Below are positions 45,867 to 57,458 of a DNA stretch of 64,000 nt, in pieces. Each line of letters begins with the position of its first letter. The first letter of the stretch is position 1. The notes beneath the pieces are model-generated. The model was not told the origin of the DNA and made no database searches. It was given only the letters and a program-made list of their open reading frames with translations. The stretch lies in NCBI RefSeq assembly GCF_000003855.2, contig NW_003101682.1, forward strand, positions 7,186,186 through 7,250,185, read 5' to 3'. The DNA comes from Blastomyces gilchristii SLH14081. Lineage: Eukaryota > Ascomycota > Eurotiomycetes > Onygenales > Ajellomycetaceae. Position numbers and translations under genes: made by a program.

Positions 45867-48800
45867 TTAGAAAAATGTTCATCATCTTCTTATTAGAAAT
45901 GATTATTCACATATCATCTTCTCATTAGAAATGATTATTCATTGAGAGATATCTGAACATGTAATAACATATAAGAAATAGAGAAACAGTCAAACAGTTA
46001 AACAGACACTAAGTTCTTAGATAGAAGCTTGCTTATCAGTCACTCTGATCTTATAATAAGATCTTATAAAGAGAGTAAGATCTTATAAGAGAATATTAGT
46101 GAAAGATCTGAGAGTTCTAACACTCAGATATATAAGAATATGATTACACTTCTTCAGATTTTATAGATATTATATATCTGATAAAATAATATAATCATAT
46201 CTAATAATAATATGAGAGAACTCTTGAGTGTGAGTATAGAGATGATATTACAGTGACTCTGAGTAATGTTAAAACTACAATAATAATAAATAGCTGATAT
46301 GCATGTAACTCAATAATATTAATATGAAGAGATTTAATAATTATTATAATAAGAAACTCATGCAATTTCAACATCTACAGAATTGAGTACAAAAGTGCTG
46401 AAAGAATGCTTAGATGCTCTTATATATTTCAATGCTTTTAATCTCACTCTCTACTCATTATGAAGAATGAAAATGCTTATGAAACTGAGTGTAGATAAAC
46501 ATGCTATCAGTTTACTAATCAATTAAAATTGATATATCAATGAATGATTGAAGAATCACATGAAACAGAAGTTTCATTCATGAATAAAAGCATGTGAATC
46601 AGTGTTACAAATGCCTGATAATATTATGAAATATCTTGATATTCTGTTCTGAGACACTGTTATATAACAGAAAGTATTAGATTAATTACAGAGTATCTGA
46701 CAGAGAAACACTTCTCTTACAATATTCATCTCTGACTTCAACATTAAGATTCTAGAAGCAGGTAATCAATCTTGAGAGAATTGAATAAAGATTAGCATGC
46801 TTAAGAAGATATTAACTTTTAAACTCTTACAGACTCTTATAAGTGTAAACAAAGACTCAACTTATGAAGACTTCTACACACAGCTTTGAACATTGAATGA
46901 CTGTCTTATCAAGCTCAAGAGTATACAGAACAGTGATAGAAGATATTACATCTCAGTCACTTATACACTCATACTGAAGAACAGTAATGATGCAGATGTC
47001 ATGAACTGAATAGATTCAAATATCTATACATAAGCAAGAGTTTCTGCTGTTCAAACAGGCTTTCAAGTCCCTGAGATCACTTCTGAAGAAGTCATCAATC
47101 AACATCAATGTGAAGTGTATATTAACTGTAATTAATTAGAACATATCACTTTCAACTGCTGATCAATCTATGTATCTTTATACTTAAGAGAAAGATCAGC
47201 ACCTGTCTGTATCAATCACATTACATTAGAGAAAGATTCAGAAGATAACTATAAGAATACTCTGATGAAACAGGGAAAAGATTAGCTTCTATTCAAATTT
47301 GTAAACAGAAGCTTGAAGAGATTGAATAATAACAATTTAAAGAGAAAATAATAATAAATGTGATTCTTGTATCTACTGTGATTAATAACATGTATAATAT
47401 GAAAGTCATGATAGACAGCAGTCTATGTTACTATGCAATGATAAAATCTTCAGTTATAAGATATTATAATCTTCAGTATATTCTCTTATTAAAACTCTGA
47501 CTTCTCATAGAATTTGATGATTCAAAGAACATTTGTATCTGTTATATGATGAAGTTGATCATAGATGTGAAAGAACATCTACATAAAGATATCTATACAT
47601 ATGAAGTTAATAATCTTGATTATAATCTTATGTTAGAACTTGTCTGACTATCTGAACAAGGCATCTTGTTAAACACTTGAAACAGAAGCTTGATATTCTC
47701 TAACAATAATAGAATTTATGAAGATGACATTCATAAGATCATGAACCTGACACAGATCTCTGTCAACACATATGAAATACTCTGAAAAAGAAGTTGCTGA
47801 TAGTAGAATTATATAACAATCTATTCCACCAGTCTGACTAATATTAAAAAGACTCTAGAAAAGTTATTCTGTGTTACAATAACAGATTCTCATACAAAAC
47901 TCTCTCAATAATATCATGAATATCTAGATATCTTTCAACAAGATAATAGTATAAATATACCTCTCTTACAAGATTCTGAAGTGAATCATAATATCAAGTT
48001 AGAGAAAAAGAATGATAAGAACTCTGAATTATCATGAGACTCTCTTTATAACATGTTTTAAGATGAACTTCTTCTTCTTTGAAAGACACTCAATAATCTG
48101 TTGAATAAGAAATTTATATATATTAGCAACTCTTTCACTGCAGCTTCTATTCTCTTTGTAAAGAAATCAGGTGAAGAACTCTGATTCTGCATGAATTATT
48201 GAGAATTGAATAGATTAATAAAGAAAGACTGTTATTCTTTATCTCTTATTAATAAAACTCTAGCTTGTATTGAACAAGCTTAATAATTTACAAAGTTAGA
48301 TATCATCACTGCATTTTATAAGATCTGCATCACTGAAGAAGATGAGTGATATACAGCATTCTGAACATAATATAATCTCTTTGAATAAGTAGTTACACTC
48401 TTTGAACTGATCAATACTCTCAGTACATTTCAGAAGTATATTAACTGAGCACTTCAAGACTTTCTTAATAAATTTATATCTGCTTATTTAGATGATATTC
48501 TCATCTTCACTGATGAATTCAGAAAGAAATATCAAGAGTATGTACAAAGAGTATTACAATAACTATGAAAAGTAGAACTATCAATTGATATTGATAAGTA
48601 TGATTTTGAAGTCAAGAGTACTAAATACTTAGATTTTATCATAGAAGCTGGCAAAGAGATCTGAATAAATTCTGAGAAGATCTCTGCTATTCTTGAATAA
48701 AAGACTCTGTACACTGTGAAAGATATACAACACTTCATCAGATTTACTAACTTCTATCAGCAATTTATACAAAACTTCTCAGATATCACAAGATCACTTA

Positions 48801-50932
48801 CAGAACTCACTAAAAAAGACTCAGTATTTCAATGATCAGTGAACACTGAAGCTGCATTTATACAGATAAAGAAGATATTCATTAATATCTCTCTGCTGAT
48901 AACATTCAATTCTGATCATAAGACAGTTATTAAGATTAATTTCTCTGACTATGTAATAGAAGAAGTAATATTATAATATGATAATGAAGATGTTCTATAA
49001 TTATGTATCTTTATATTTAAGAAACTGAGTTCTGTTGAATACAATTATGAGATCTATAACAAGAAACTTCTCACAATTATACACTATTTAGAAAAATGAA
49101 ACTCTGAACTCTGAAGTGTCTCTGAATTTGAGATAATCACAGATTATAAGAATCTCAAATACTTCATAACTATCTATAAACTCACTGAATAACAGATACA
49201 ATGATCTGAGTTCTTAAGCTGCTTTCATTTTACAATACACTATTATTCTGACAGTCAGAACTCAATGACAGATACTCTCTTATAATGAGAGTAAGATATA
49301 TCATCTGATGTAACAGATACTCACTGAATGAATTAAGAGTATCAGCTCTTAAATCTGAAGATACTAGTTAATCAAGATAAAACAGCTTATGACACTATAC
49401 ATACTTCTTCAGTTAGAATTGTTACTGATATTTCAACTTCTTCTGAATCTATATTAGATGAGCTATAGCATATAGCAGCTCAAACTGATAAACTTCTTTA
49501 AACACTCACTGAAGTAGTATGATAAGAAGCACTCTGATTTCTTCCAGAACTATGTGTAAGAACTGATATCTCAGAACATTCAATTGATGATAATAATACT
49601 CTACAATTTCATGAACAATACTGAGTCTCTTACTCTGAACTCTTATACATCTGAATAATACAAGAGATGTATGATTTATATATAACTGATTATTCAGGCT
49701 GTGAACAACTATATAGAATGATCTTCTAAGAGTTTTACTAATCTGAGATATTAAACAGTATCAGATGCTTTGTCTGAAACTGTAATCACTGTTCTTCTGT
49801 TATCTTATAAAAGAACTGTACAAAAGATCTACTAAAATCACTTAATATCTCTGATAGAATCTGATAAGATGTAGTAATTAACTTCACTATTAATCTATCT
49901 GAGAGTAAAGATTGTAGAAATATTCTAGTCATTATTAACTGACTAAGTAAGAATGTAATATTGAAATCTTGTAATAAGATGAATACTAAACAAGTTATTA
50001 AAGTCTTTTTACAGAGTTTATTCTATCAGATATATAAGTTACTGAGATTAATAGTATTAAATCAGAGTCACTAATTTATAAGTACTCTCTGAACAAGAAT
50101 CTGTCAAGTTTTCAAGATTATATACTATCTGTCAACTGTCTATCATCTCAAGACTGATAATACATCAGAACAGACAATTCAGATCATAAAGAATTATCTT
50201 CATAAATTCTATAACTACTTATAAAATGATTGATATGATCTTCTTCTACATACAGAGATTACTATCAACAGTTAAGATACTATTTCAACAGATATAAGCT
50301 TATTCTTTCTTATATATAGATATTATATAAAAGTGTTAAATCTTCTAGAGATTATACAGTTCACACTGAACTCTCACAGTTTAATTCAAATCACTGATAA
50401 TGTAGTAATAAAGCTCTGAGATGTCTGTGACTGAGCAGAGATCTTCATGATAACTGTGAAACAAGATTAAGAAGATTAAATTAATATCTGATAAGATCTC
50501 ACAGAGCAGGATAAGATAGAAGACCTTGTATAATTGAATCTTAAGAATATATGAATCACATATTCATCTTATACACTAGATTATCATCATATCAGGTATA
50601 AAGTAATAGAAGTTCTAGATAGTTATAACTACTGTCTTGACACATTATCAGAGATTTATGATGTCTTTCACACAAGCTTGCTTCATCATGCTGTCACTGA
50701 TCTGTTCTCTTCTCAACTGACTTCTGACTGACAGCTGTCAGATATCATAGAAGAAGATAATGAGCTTGAGTGAGAGATTAAGAATATTCTCAATGAGAGA
50801 CTCTGCAGCTGCAGCTGATAATATCTTGTGAAATGAGTTGATTATGATCAATCAACCTGAACTCTGAGTTCTGTGTTATCTGAAACAGCGGCTCTTGACT
50901 GATGGAAACTACTTCTGAAAGAGAGAAGTTAA

Positions 50933-51219
50933 TGTGGCAGGCTGTGTCTGATCAATCATATACACTATTCTGTTACACTTCATAGATTCTTCTGCTCTGA
51001 TTCTCAGTCATTCTCAATTGCTAATCCTCGGCCGCCATGAACACGTATAGATTCTTCCGCCCCGAAGCTCCACTGCATACGCCATCACATACATGTATAA
51101 ATATTCACTCTGATTGCTGATTTCTACACTTTCTCTTTCTTTCCTTCTCTAATGTTTTTCTCTTTGTTATATAAGACCTATCAATATTATACTGATCTAT
51201 TCGGCGTAGGCCTCTTACA
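50933..51219 (+). repeat. 3' LTR of the complete gypsy element
   Basis: 287 bp, TGTGGCAGGC to CTTACA, the same length as the 5' LTR. It keeps the GGCCGCC and CCGCCCCGAAG island while many other CG pairs have become TG or CA. Confidence 0.9.
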
Positions 51220-51230
51220 ATAAAGATCTA

Positions 51231-51499
51231 TATAAGAGATCTACACTGAATAGATCAGTATTAAAATATAGATCTTATATAATAAAAGTGAAAAACATTA
51301 GAGAAGAAAGAAAAGAGAAAGTATAAGAATCAGTGATTAGAGTGAATATTTATATATATATGAGATAAAGCTTTAGAGTAAGAGAATAGAAACTTTATAA
51401 GTTCTTCAGTCAAGAATTAATAACTGAGAATCAGAGCTTTTAACAGAAATTTATAAAGTGTAATAAAATAGTCTATATAATCAGAGATAGCTTATCACA
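51231..51499 (-). repeat. LTR of the reversed gypsy copy
   Basis: 269 bp, from TATAAGAGATCTACACTG to CTTATCACA, the reverse of the family LTR. It is much more mutated than the LTRs of the complete element; nearly all CG sites are gone. This suggests an older insertion. Confidence 0.8.
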
Positions 51500-51970
51500 T
51501 TAACCTTCTCTTTCTAAAAGTAAGTGTAGTTCTTATCAGTCAAGAGCTGCTGTATCAGATAATACAGAGTCTGAGATTCAGATCAAACAGTTATAATTAA
51601 CTTATTTTATAAAATATTATCAGTTACAGTTACAGAGTCTTTTATTAAGAATATCTTTAATCTCTTATTTAAGTTTATTATCTTCTTCTATGATCTCTGG
51701 TAATTATCAGTCAGAAGTCAGTTAAGAAGAGAATGAGTCAGTGATAGTATAGTAGAGTAAGCTTGTATAAAATATATTATGAATTTTTAATAAAGTATTA
51801 AAATAATAGTTATAACTATCTAGAACTTCTATTACTCTGTATCTAGTATAATAATAATTCAATATATAAGATCAGTATGTAATCTGTATATTTTTAAGAT
51901 TTAATTATATAAGATCTTCTATCTTATATTACTCAGTAGAATCTTATCAGATATTAACTTAATTCTCTTA

Positions 51971-52341
51971 CCCCGGTGGCCGAATGGTTAATACGGCCAC
52001 CCGGTAGCGCCTTGGCGTGGGAAATCAAGGCATGTGAGTTCGAAACCCGCAGAGGATACATTAAATTCAGAACTCAAGCACCTCAGGTTTCTAATAAATA
52101 CAGAGGTGTATAAATTGCTTCAATAAATTACTCTATATTCCTGAGATGAGAAGTTATTATCACATGTATTTAATTGTCACTTCTTTGTATTTTCTACATT
52201 CTTATTATCTTGATATGATCTCAACACCTGTATTTCCTTCTGTATAATTAACACTTAACCTGTATTTAACATCATACAAGAACTCATTATAAGCTTTACT
52301 TGTATATAAGTATAATAAAAGAATAATAATAATAATAATAA
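51971..52341 (+). mobile_element. Probable tRNA-derived SINE
   Basis: 371 bp inside the reversed gypsy copy, flanked by a perfect 16-bp direct repeat, TAACTTAATTCTCTTA (51,955-51,970 and 52,342-52,357). The 5' 90 bp are GC-rich and tRNA-like: an A box TGGCCGAATGG (51,977), a B box GAGTTCGAAAC (52,036), and a D stem GCC/GGC. The acceptor stem does not pair well and the T stem has a mismatch, so it is not a working tRNA gene. A tRNA-unrelated AT-rich body follows, and the element ends in an (AAT)n tail (52,318-52,341). A Pol III promoter head, an unrelated body, a simple-repeat tail and long target duplications together define a SINE. The undisturbed gypsy sequence (51 kb element, reversed) lacks this insert, confirming insertion. 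Confidence 0.85.
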
Positions 52342-53196
52342 TAACTTAATTCTCTTAATTTTATTTAATACTTATTATGAAGACTTCTGCTCAGTTATAA
52401 GTATTTTAAAACTTTATTACTATATTATCAGTAATCTGAATTAAACTGTAAGAATTTAGTGTAAACTATGTAATCTCTAGAAGATTTAACATCTTCATGT
52501 AATAACTATATATAAGAAAGAATAAGCTTATATCTGTTGAAATAGCATCTCAGTTATTAATAGTAACTTCAGTATATAGAAGAAGATTATATCAGTCATC
52601 TTATAAATAGTTATAGAACTTATGAAGATAATTCTTCACAGTCTGAATTATTTATTCTGATATATTATCAGTCTTAGAGTGATAAGTAGTTAATAAGTAA
52701 TATATAATCTTAAGAACTTGACAGATTCTTGTTCAGAGAGTGCTTATAAATTGACAGTTTTAATTAGATACTATAGATCTCAGTAATTTATATATCTGAT
52801 AGAATAAGCTCTGTAAGAAGACTTCAGTGACTTATTCAGTATTCATCTTATTATAAGATTTCAATATTACATCTTTACTCAATTGATTAATAATGATCAG
52901 AATATTCTTACAACTCTTACTCTTAGAGAGATTAATAGTGAAGTCAATTACTATATCTTATCAGATTTTATTAAAAATATTGAGCAGTTTCAGTAGATTA
53001 TTTCTATAATTCTTTTATAAGATGATAGAGAAATAATAGTTACAGTTTTAAATAAAGTGTCTGATACTGTTTATTATCTCAGATTAGTAGAATTCTTAAG
53101 AGATTATTTAATATAATTATTCATAATCTAAAGAACTAATTATATATAAATCATGCATCTCTTGTATTATTCAGACATATAAGAGTTCAGACTGAG

Positions 53197-53702
53197 TAGA
53201 CTGACCGCTGAGATCATGAATTTCACATTTGATTTCATTTGATCTGGTCTCATACATTTCTTGGCGTGAATTCCCCTGGGACTAGTCATCAAAAAAACAT
53301 GCAAAGTGACTATATATCAGATCTTAAAATGAAATCATGACTTGAAAAAAATGAGAAAGTGATCTCATTTGGTCTCATTTAGTCCCATTCTTGACATAAA
53401 GTTACTATTTTTAGACATTTTAAGGTTTTTTTTAGACTATTTTTAATTTTTTAAAAAGTAACACTTTTTGATAACACTCAAATAAGATTTAAAGTCATTT
53501 AAAGCAATAAAAATAATTTAAATTGAGAAGTGAAAATCATGATCTTATTTAAAAAATGTGACAAGAGTAGACAGTAAGTCTCACTGAGACAGTATGAGAC
53601 TACTATCTAATATTAAAACTGTGTAATGGGATCAGTCGAATTGGTAATGAGACTATCAAAAAATCTGGTCCTGGTCTCAGACACGGTCACACGGTCAGTC
53701 TA
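53197..53702. mobile_element. hAT-like MITE, copy 1
   Basis: 506 bp with terminal inverted repeats TAGACTGACCG / CGGTCAGTCTA, flanked by the 8-bp duplication AGACTGAG (53,189-53,196 and 53,703-53,710). It contains repeated GGTCTCATTT-type motifs near the ends and no coding frame. An 8-bp target duplication is typical of the hAT superfamily. The homologous position in the complete gypsy element (near 49,640, reversed) is uninterrupted and has a single related octamer. Confidence 0.88.
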
Positions 53703-54414
53703 AGACTGAGAGACTCAGTATTATTCACAGAATTGCAGAGTATTATTATTATCAATTGAGTATTCTAAGATATCAGTTCTTATACATAGTTCTGAGAGGA
53801 ATCAGAATACTTCTTAATATACTACTTCAGTAAATACTTAAAGAAGTTTGTCAGTTTAGGCTGTTATATATCACAGCTTGTTTAGTGTAGATTTGAGAGA
53901 AGTTGAAATATCAGTGACAGTTTAAAAAGAGAGTATATCAGTGATAGTTTGAAGAGAGAGTATTCTAATCAGAGAAGTATATATAGTGTCATGAATTATT
54001 TCATTATAATCAACTAGTATTTTCAGATTTAAAAGCTGATACTCTTAATTTATTCAGCAGATATCTATTATATTAAAAGACATATCTTACTCTTATTATA
54101 AGAGAGCATCTGTTATTAAGTTTTGACTGCTGAGATGATAGTGTATTATGAAATGAAAATAACTTAATAGCTCAGATCATTGCATCTGTCATTTAGTAAG
54201 CTTATAAGTAATTATAAAATACTTAAGATTCTTATAATCTGTGATTATCTTAAATTTAAAGACATTTCAGGGTTAAGAGTCTCATTCTTCTAGATAGCAT
54301 ACTATTATAAGAAGTTTCTTATTATAGATCTTATAATTACACTCAGTGAGACTCAATTTCTTAGATATAAAGATATATAATTGTAAGATATTTTTATTAT
54401 TATATTATAATATA

Positions 54415-54728
54415 TGTGGCGGGCTGCGCCCGATCAATCATATAGAGTATTTCATTACACTTCATAGATTCCGCTGAAAGCTCCGATTCTCAGTCACTGA
54501 TTCTCAGCTGAAAAACTCACAGAATTTCTATTCTTTCACTCTGAAGCTTCTCTGTGTACACAGAATCTCTATTCTTTCACTCAGAAGCTTCACCGCGTAC
54601 ATGTATAAATATTTACTTCAATTACTGATTTCTGCACTTTCTCTTTTTTTCCTTCTCTAATGTTTTCCTCTTTTGTATCATAAGATCTATAAATATTATA
54701 TCAATCTATTTAGTGTGAGCCTCTTATA
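54415..54728 (+). repeat. LTR with an internal 41-bp duplication
   Basis: 314 bp, TGTGGCGGGC to CTTATA. It is longer than the related LTRs because a 41-bp unit is present twice in tandem (54,520-54,560 and 54,561-54,601), both starting CAGAAT and ending GTACA. Confidence 0.85.
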
Positions 54729-56432
54729 CTAGGAAAATATTCATTGTCTTCTTATTAGAAATGATTATTCATTGAGAAGGTATCTAAACATGTAATAATA
54801 TGTAAGAAATAGAGAAAATGAACAATCAGTTAAGCAGACACTGAGTCTCTAGATAGAAGCTTGCTTATTAGTCACTCTGACTCTGCAACAAGATCTTATA
54901 AGAGAATATCAGTGAAAGATCTGAGAGTGCTAACATCTTAGATGTATGAGATATTCATACAATTACACTTTCAATTCTGAAGAACTCTCAAATGTAGATA
55001 TCACACATTTCATGAACAATACAGCTATGTCTACTGATAATATGAGAGAACTCTCAAATGTGAGTATAGATGCAGTGCTACAGTGACTCTGAGCAATGTT
55101 GAAATTACAATAATAACAGATAGCTGATATGCATGCAGCTCAATAACATCAATACAAAGAAATTCAATTATTGTCTCAATAAGAAACCTCTGCACAGACA
55201 ATTTCAACACTGACAGAATCAAATATGAATATAATACAAGTACTGAAGAAACACTTAGATACTTCTATATATTTCAATACTTTTAATCTCACTCTCTATT
55301 CATCATAAAGATTGAAAATACTTGTGAAACTAAGTATAGATGAATATATCATCAGTTTATTAACTAATTAAGATTGATATATCAATGATCAATTAAAAGA
55401 TCATATGAGATAGAAGTTTCATTCATGAATAAAGACATGTGAACTAGTGTTATATACATCTGACAATATTATCAAACATCTCAATATTCTGTTTCAAGAC
55501 ACTGCTATGTAATAGAAGATATTAAATTGATTACAGAGTATCTGATAGAGAAATACTTCTCTCATAATATTCATCTCTGATTTTAATATCAAGATCTTAG
55601 AAGCGGATGATTAATCTTGAAAGAATTAAATAAAGATTAACATACTCAAGAAGACACTAACTTTCAAACTCTTACAGATTCTTATAAGTATAGATGAAGA
55701 TTTAACTTATAAAGACTTCTGTATATAACTTTAGACATTAGATAACTATCTTATCAAGCTTAAGAGTATACAGAACAGTGACAGAAGATGTTATATCTCA
55801 GTCACTTATACATCTGTGTCAAAGAATAACAATACAGATGCTATGAATTGAGTGAACTTAAATATCTATATATAATCAAGAGTCTCTGTTATATGAACAA
55901 GCTTTCAAGTCTCTAAAATCACTTCTGAGAAAGTCACTGATCAATGTTAATAAGAGCTATAAATCAATTGTAACTGATCAGAACATATCACTTTCAACTA
56001 CTATTCAGTCTATATATCTTCTCATTTAAAGAATGAATTAGTGTCTGTCCGCGTCAATCATGTTACATTAGAGAAAGATTTGAAAGATAACTATGAGAAT
56101 ACTCTGATAAAACAGGGAAAAGATTAGCTTCTGCCCAAACTCACAAGCAGAAGCTTGAAGAGGTCAGATAACAATAGTTTATAGAGAAAATAATAATGAA
56201 TATAATTCTTGTATCTAGTATAATAGATAATATGTATAATATGAAAGTCATGATAGACAGTGATCTATATCACTATACAATGATTAAATCTTCAGTCATA
56301 AGACATCATAACCTTCAGTGTATTCTCTTATCAAAACCCTGACTTCTTGCAGAACTTAATAACTTAAAAGACATTTATATCTGTTACATGATGAAATTAA
56401 ATATAGATGTCAAAGAACATCAACACGAAGAT

Positions 56433-56723
56433 TGTGACAGGCTGCGCCTGATTAATTATATAGACTATTCCATTACACTTCATAGATTCCGCCGCTCCGA
56501 TTCTCGGTGATTCTCAATCGCCGATTCTCAGCTGAAAAACCCATGAAATTCCTATTCTTCCACTCCAAAGCTCCACCGCGTACATCATCACAAATGTGTA
56601 TAAATATTCACTTTGATTGCTGATTCTCACACTTTCTCTTTTCTTTTCTTCTTTAATGATTTTCACTTTGTTATATAAGACCTATAAATATTATACTGAT
56701 CTCTTCAGTGTAGACTTCTTACA
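56433..56723 (+). repeat. 5' LTR of the nested gypsy element
   Basis: 291 bp, TGTGACAGGC to CTTACA. It shares the TATAAATATTCACTTTGATT promoter-like stretch and CT-rich tract with its 3' partner. Confidence 0.9.
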
Positions 56724-56952
56724 CTTGAAAAACATTCATCATCTTCTTATTAGAAATAATTATTCACATTTATTATCTTCTTATCAGAAATAATTACTCA
56801 CTGAGATAGCTGAATGTGTAACAACATATAAGAAATAGAGAAACAATTAAACAGTTAAGTGAACACTGAGTCTCTAAATAGAAGCTTGCTTATCAGTCAC
56901 TCTGACTCTGTAACAAGATCTCATAAGAGAATATCAGTAAAAGACCCGAGAG

Positions 56953-57458
56953 TAGACTGACCGTGTGACCGTGTCTGAAATCAGAACTAGATTTTTTGAT
57001 AATCTTATTATCAATTTGACCGATTCCATTACACAGTTTTAACATTCAATAGTAGTCTCATACTGTCTCAGTGAGACTTACTGTCTACTCTTATCACATT
57101 TTCCAAATGAGACTATGATTTTCACTTCTCAATTTAAATTATTTTTATTGCTTTAAATGACTTTAAATCTCATTTAAGTGTTATCAAAAAGTGTTACTTT
57201 TTAAAAAATTAAAAATAGTCTAAAAAAAACCTTAAAATGTCTAAAAATAGTAACTTTATGCCAAGAATGAGACTAAATGAGATCAAATGAGACCACTTTC
57301 TCATTTTTTTCAAGTCATGGTTTCATTTTAAGATCTCATATATGGTTACTTTGCATGTTTTTTTAATGACTAGTCTCAGCGGGATTCACGCCAAGAAATG
57401 TATGGGATCAGATCAAATGAGATCAAATATGAAATTCATAATCTCAGTGATCAGTCTA
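56953..57458. mobile_element. hAT-like MITE, copy 2 (opposite orientation)
   Basis: 506 bp, exactly the length of copy 1 and its reverse complement in orientation. Ends are TAGACTGACCG and, reversed, TAGACTGATC. It is flanked by CCCGAGAG (56,945-56,952) and CCTGAGAG (57,459-57,466), an 8-bp duplication with one C-to-T change. The same site in the 45,580 and 54,415 elements reads TCTGAGAG once, so this is a clean insertion. Confidence 0.88.

Larger units (their letters stand above)
45580..51219 (+). mobile_element. Complete but decayed Ty3/gypsy chromovirus
   Basis: 5,640 bp with two 287-bp LTRs, flanked by the 5-bp duplication ATAAA (45,575-45,579 and 51,220-51,224). Broken frames on the + strand give the order gag (about 46.3-47.2 kb, with a degenerate Cys/His knuckle near 47,125-47,160), protease region (about 47.35-47.7), reverse transcriptase (about 48.0-48.7, YLDD codons intact at 48,485-48,496), RNase H (about 48.75-49.3), integrase (about 49.6-50.3) and a C-terminal chromodomain (about 50.76-50.93). 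Stops interrupt every part, so the copy is dead. Chromodomains guide such elements to heterochromatin, which fits their clustering here. No tRNA primer site is obvious after the 5' LTR. Confidence 0.92.
51231..54414 (-). mobile_element. Reversed, truncated gypsy copy of the same family
   Basis: Read on the minus strand, this is an LTR (51,499-51,231) preceded by chromodomain, integrase and RNase H regions matching the complete element; the copy runs out near 54,414 in the RNase H part. It is interrupted by the SINE at 51,971 and the MITE at 53,197. The gypsy copy starting at 54,415 begins exactly where it stops, so that copy probably inserted into it and the remainder may lie beyond the window. 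Confidence 0.85.

Noticed and set aside
51970..52060. A functional tRNA gene (Ser/Leu type) at the GC-rich island
   Set aside because: A and B boxes are present, but the acceptor stem barely pairs, and the whole unit is flanked by a 16-bp duplication with an AAT tail, so a SINE explains it better.
53197..53702. Tc1/mariner-type insertion with a TA duplication
   Set aside because: The ends begin and finish with TA, but both copies are flanked by matching octamers and both empty sites align only with an 8-bp duplication.
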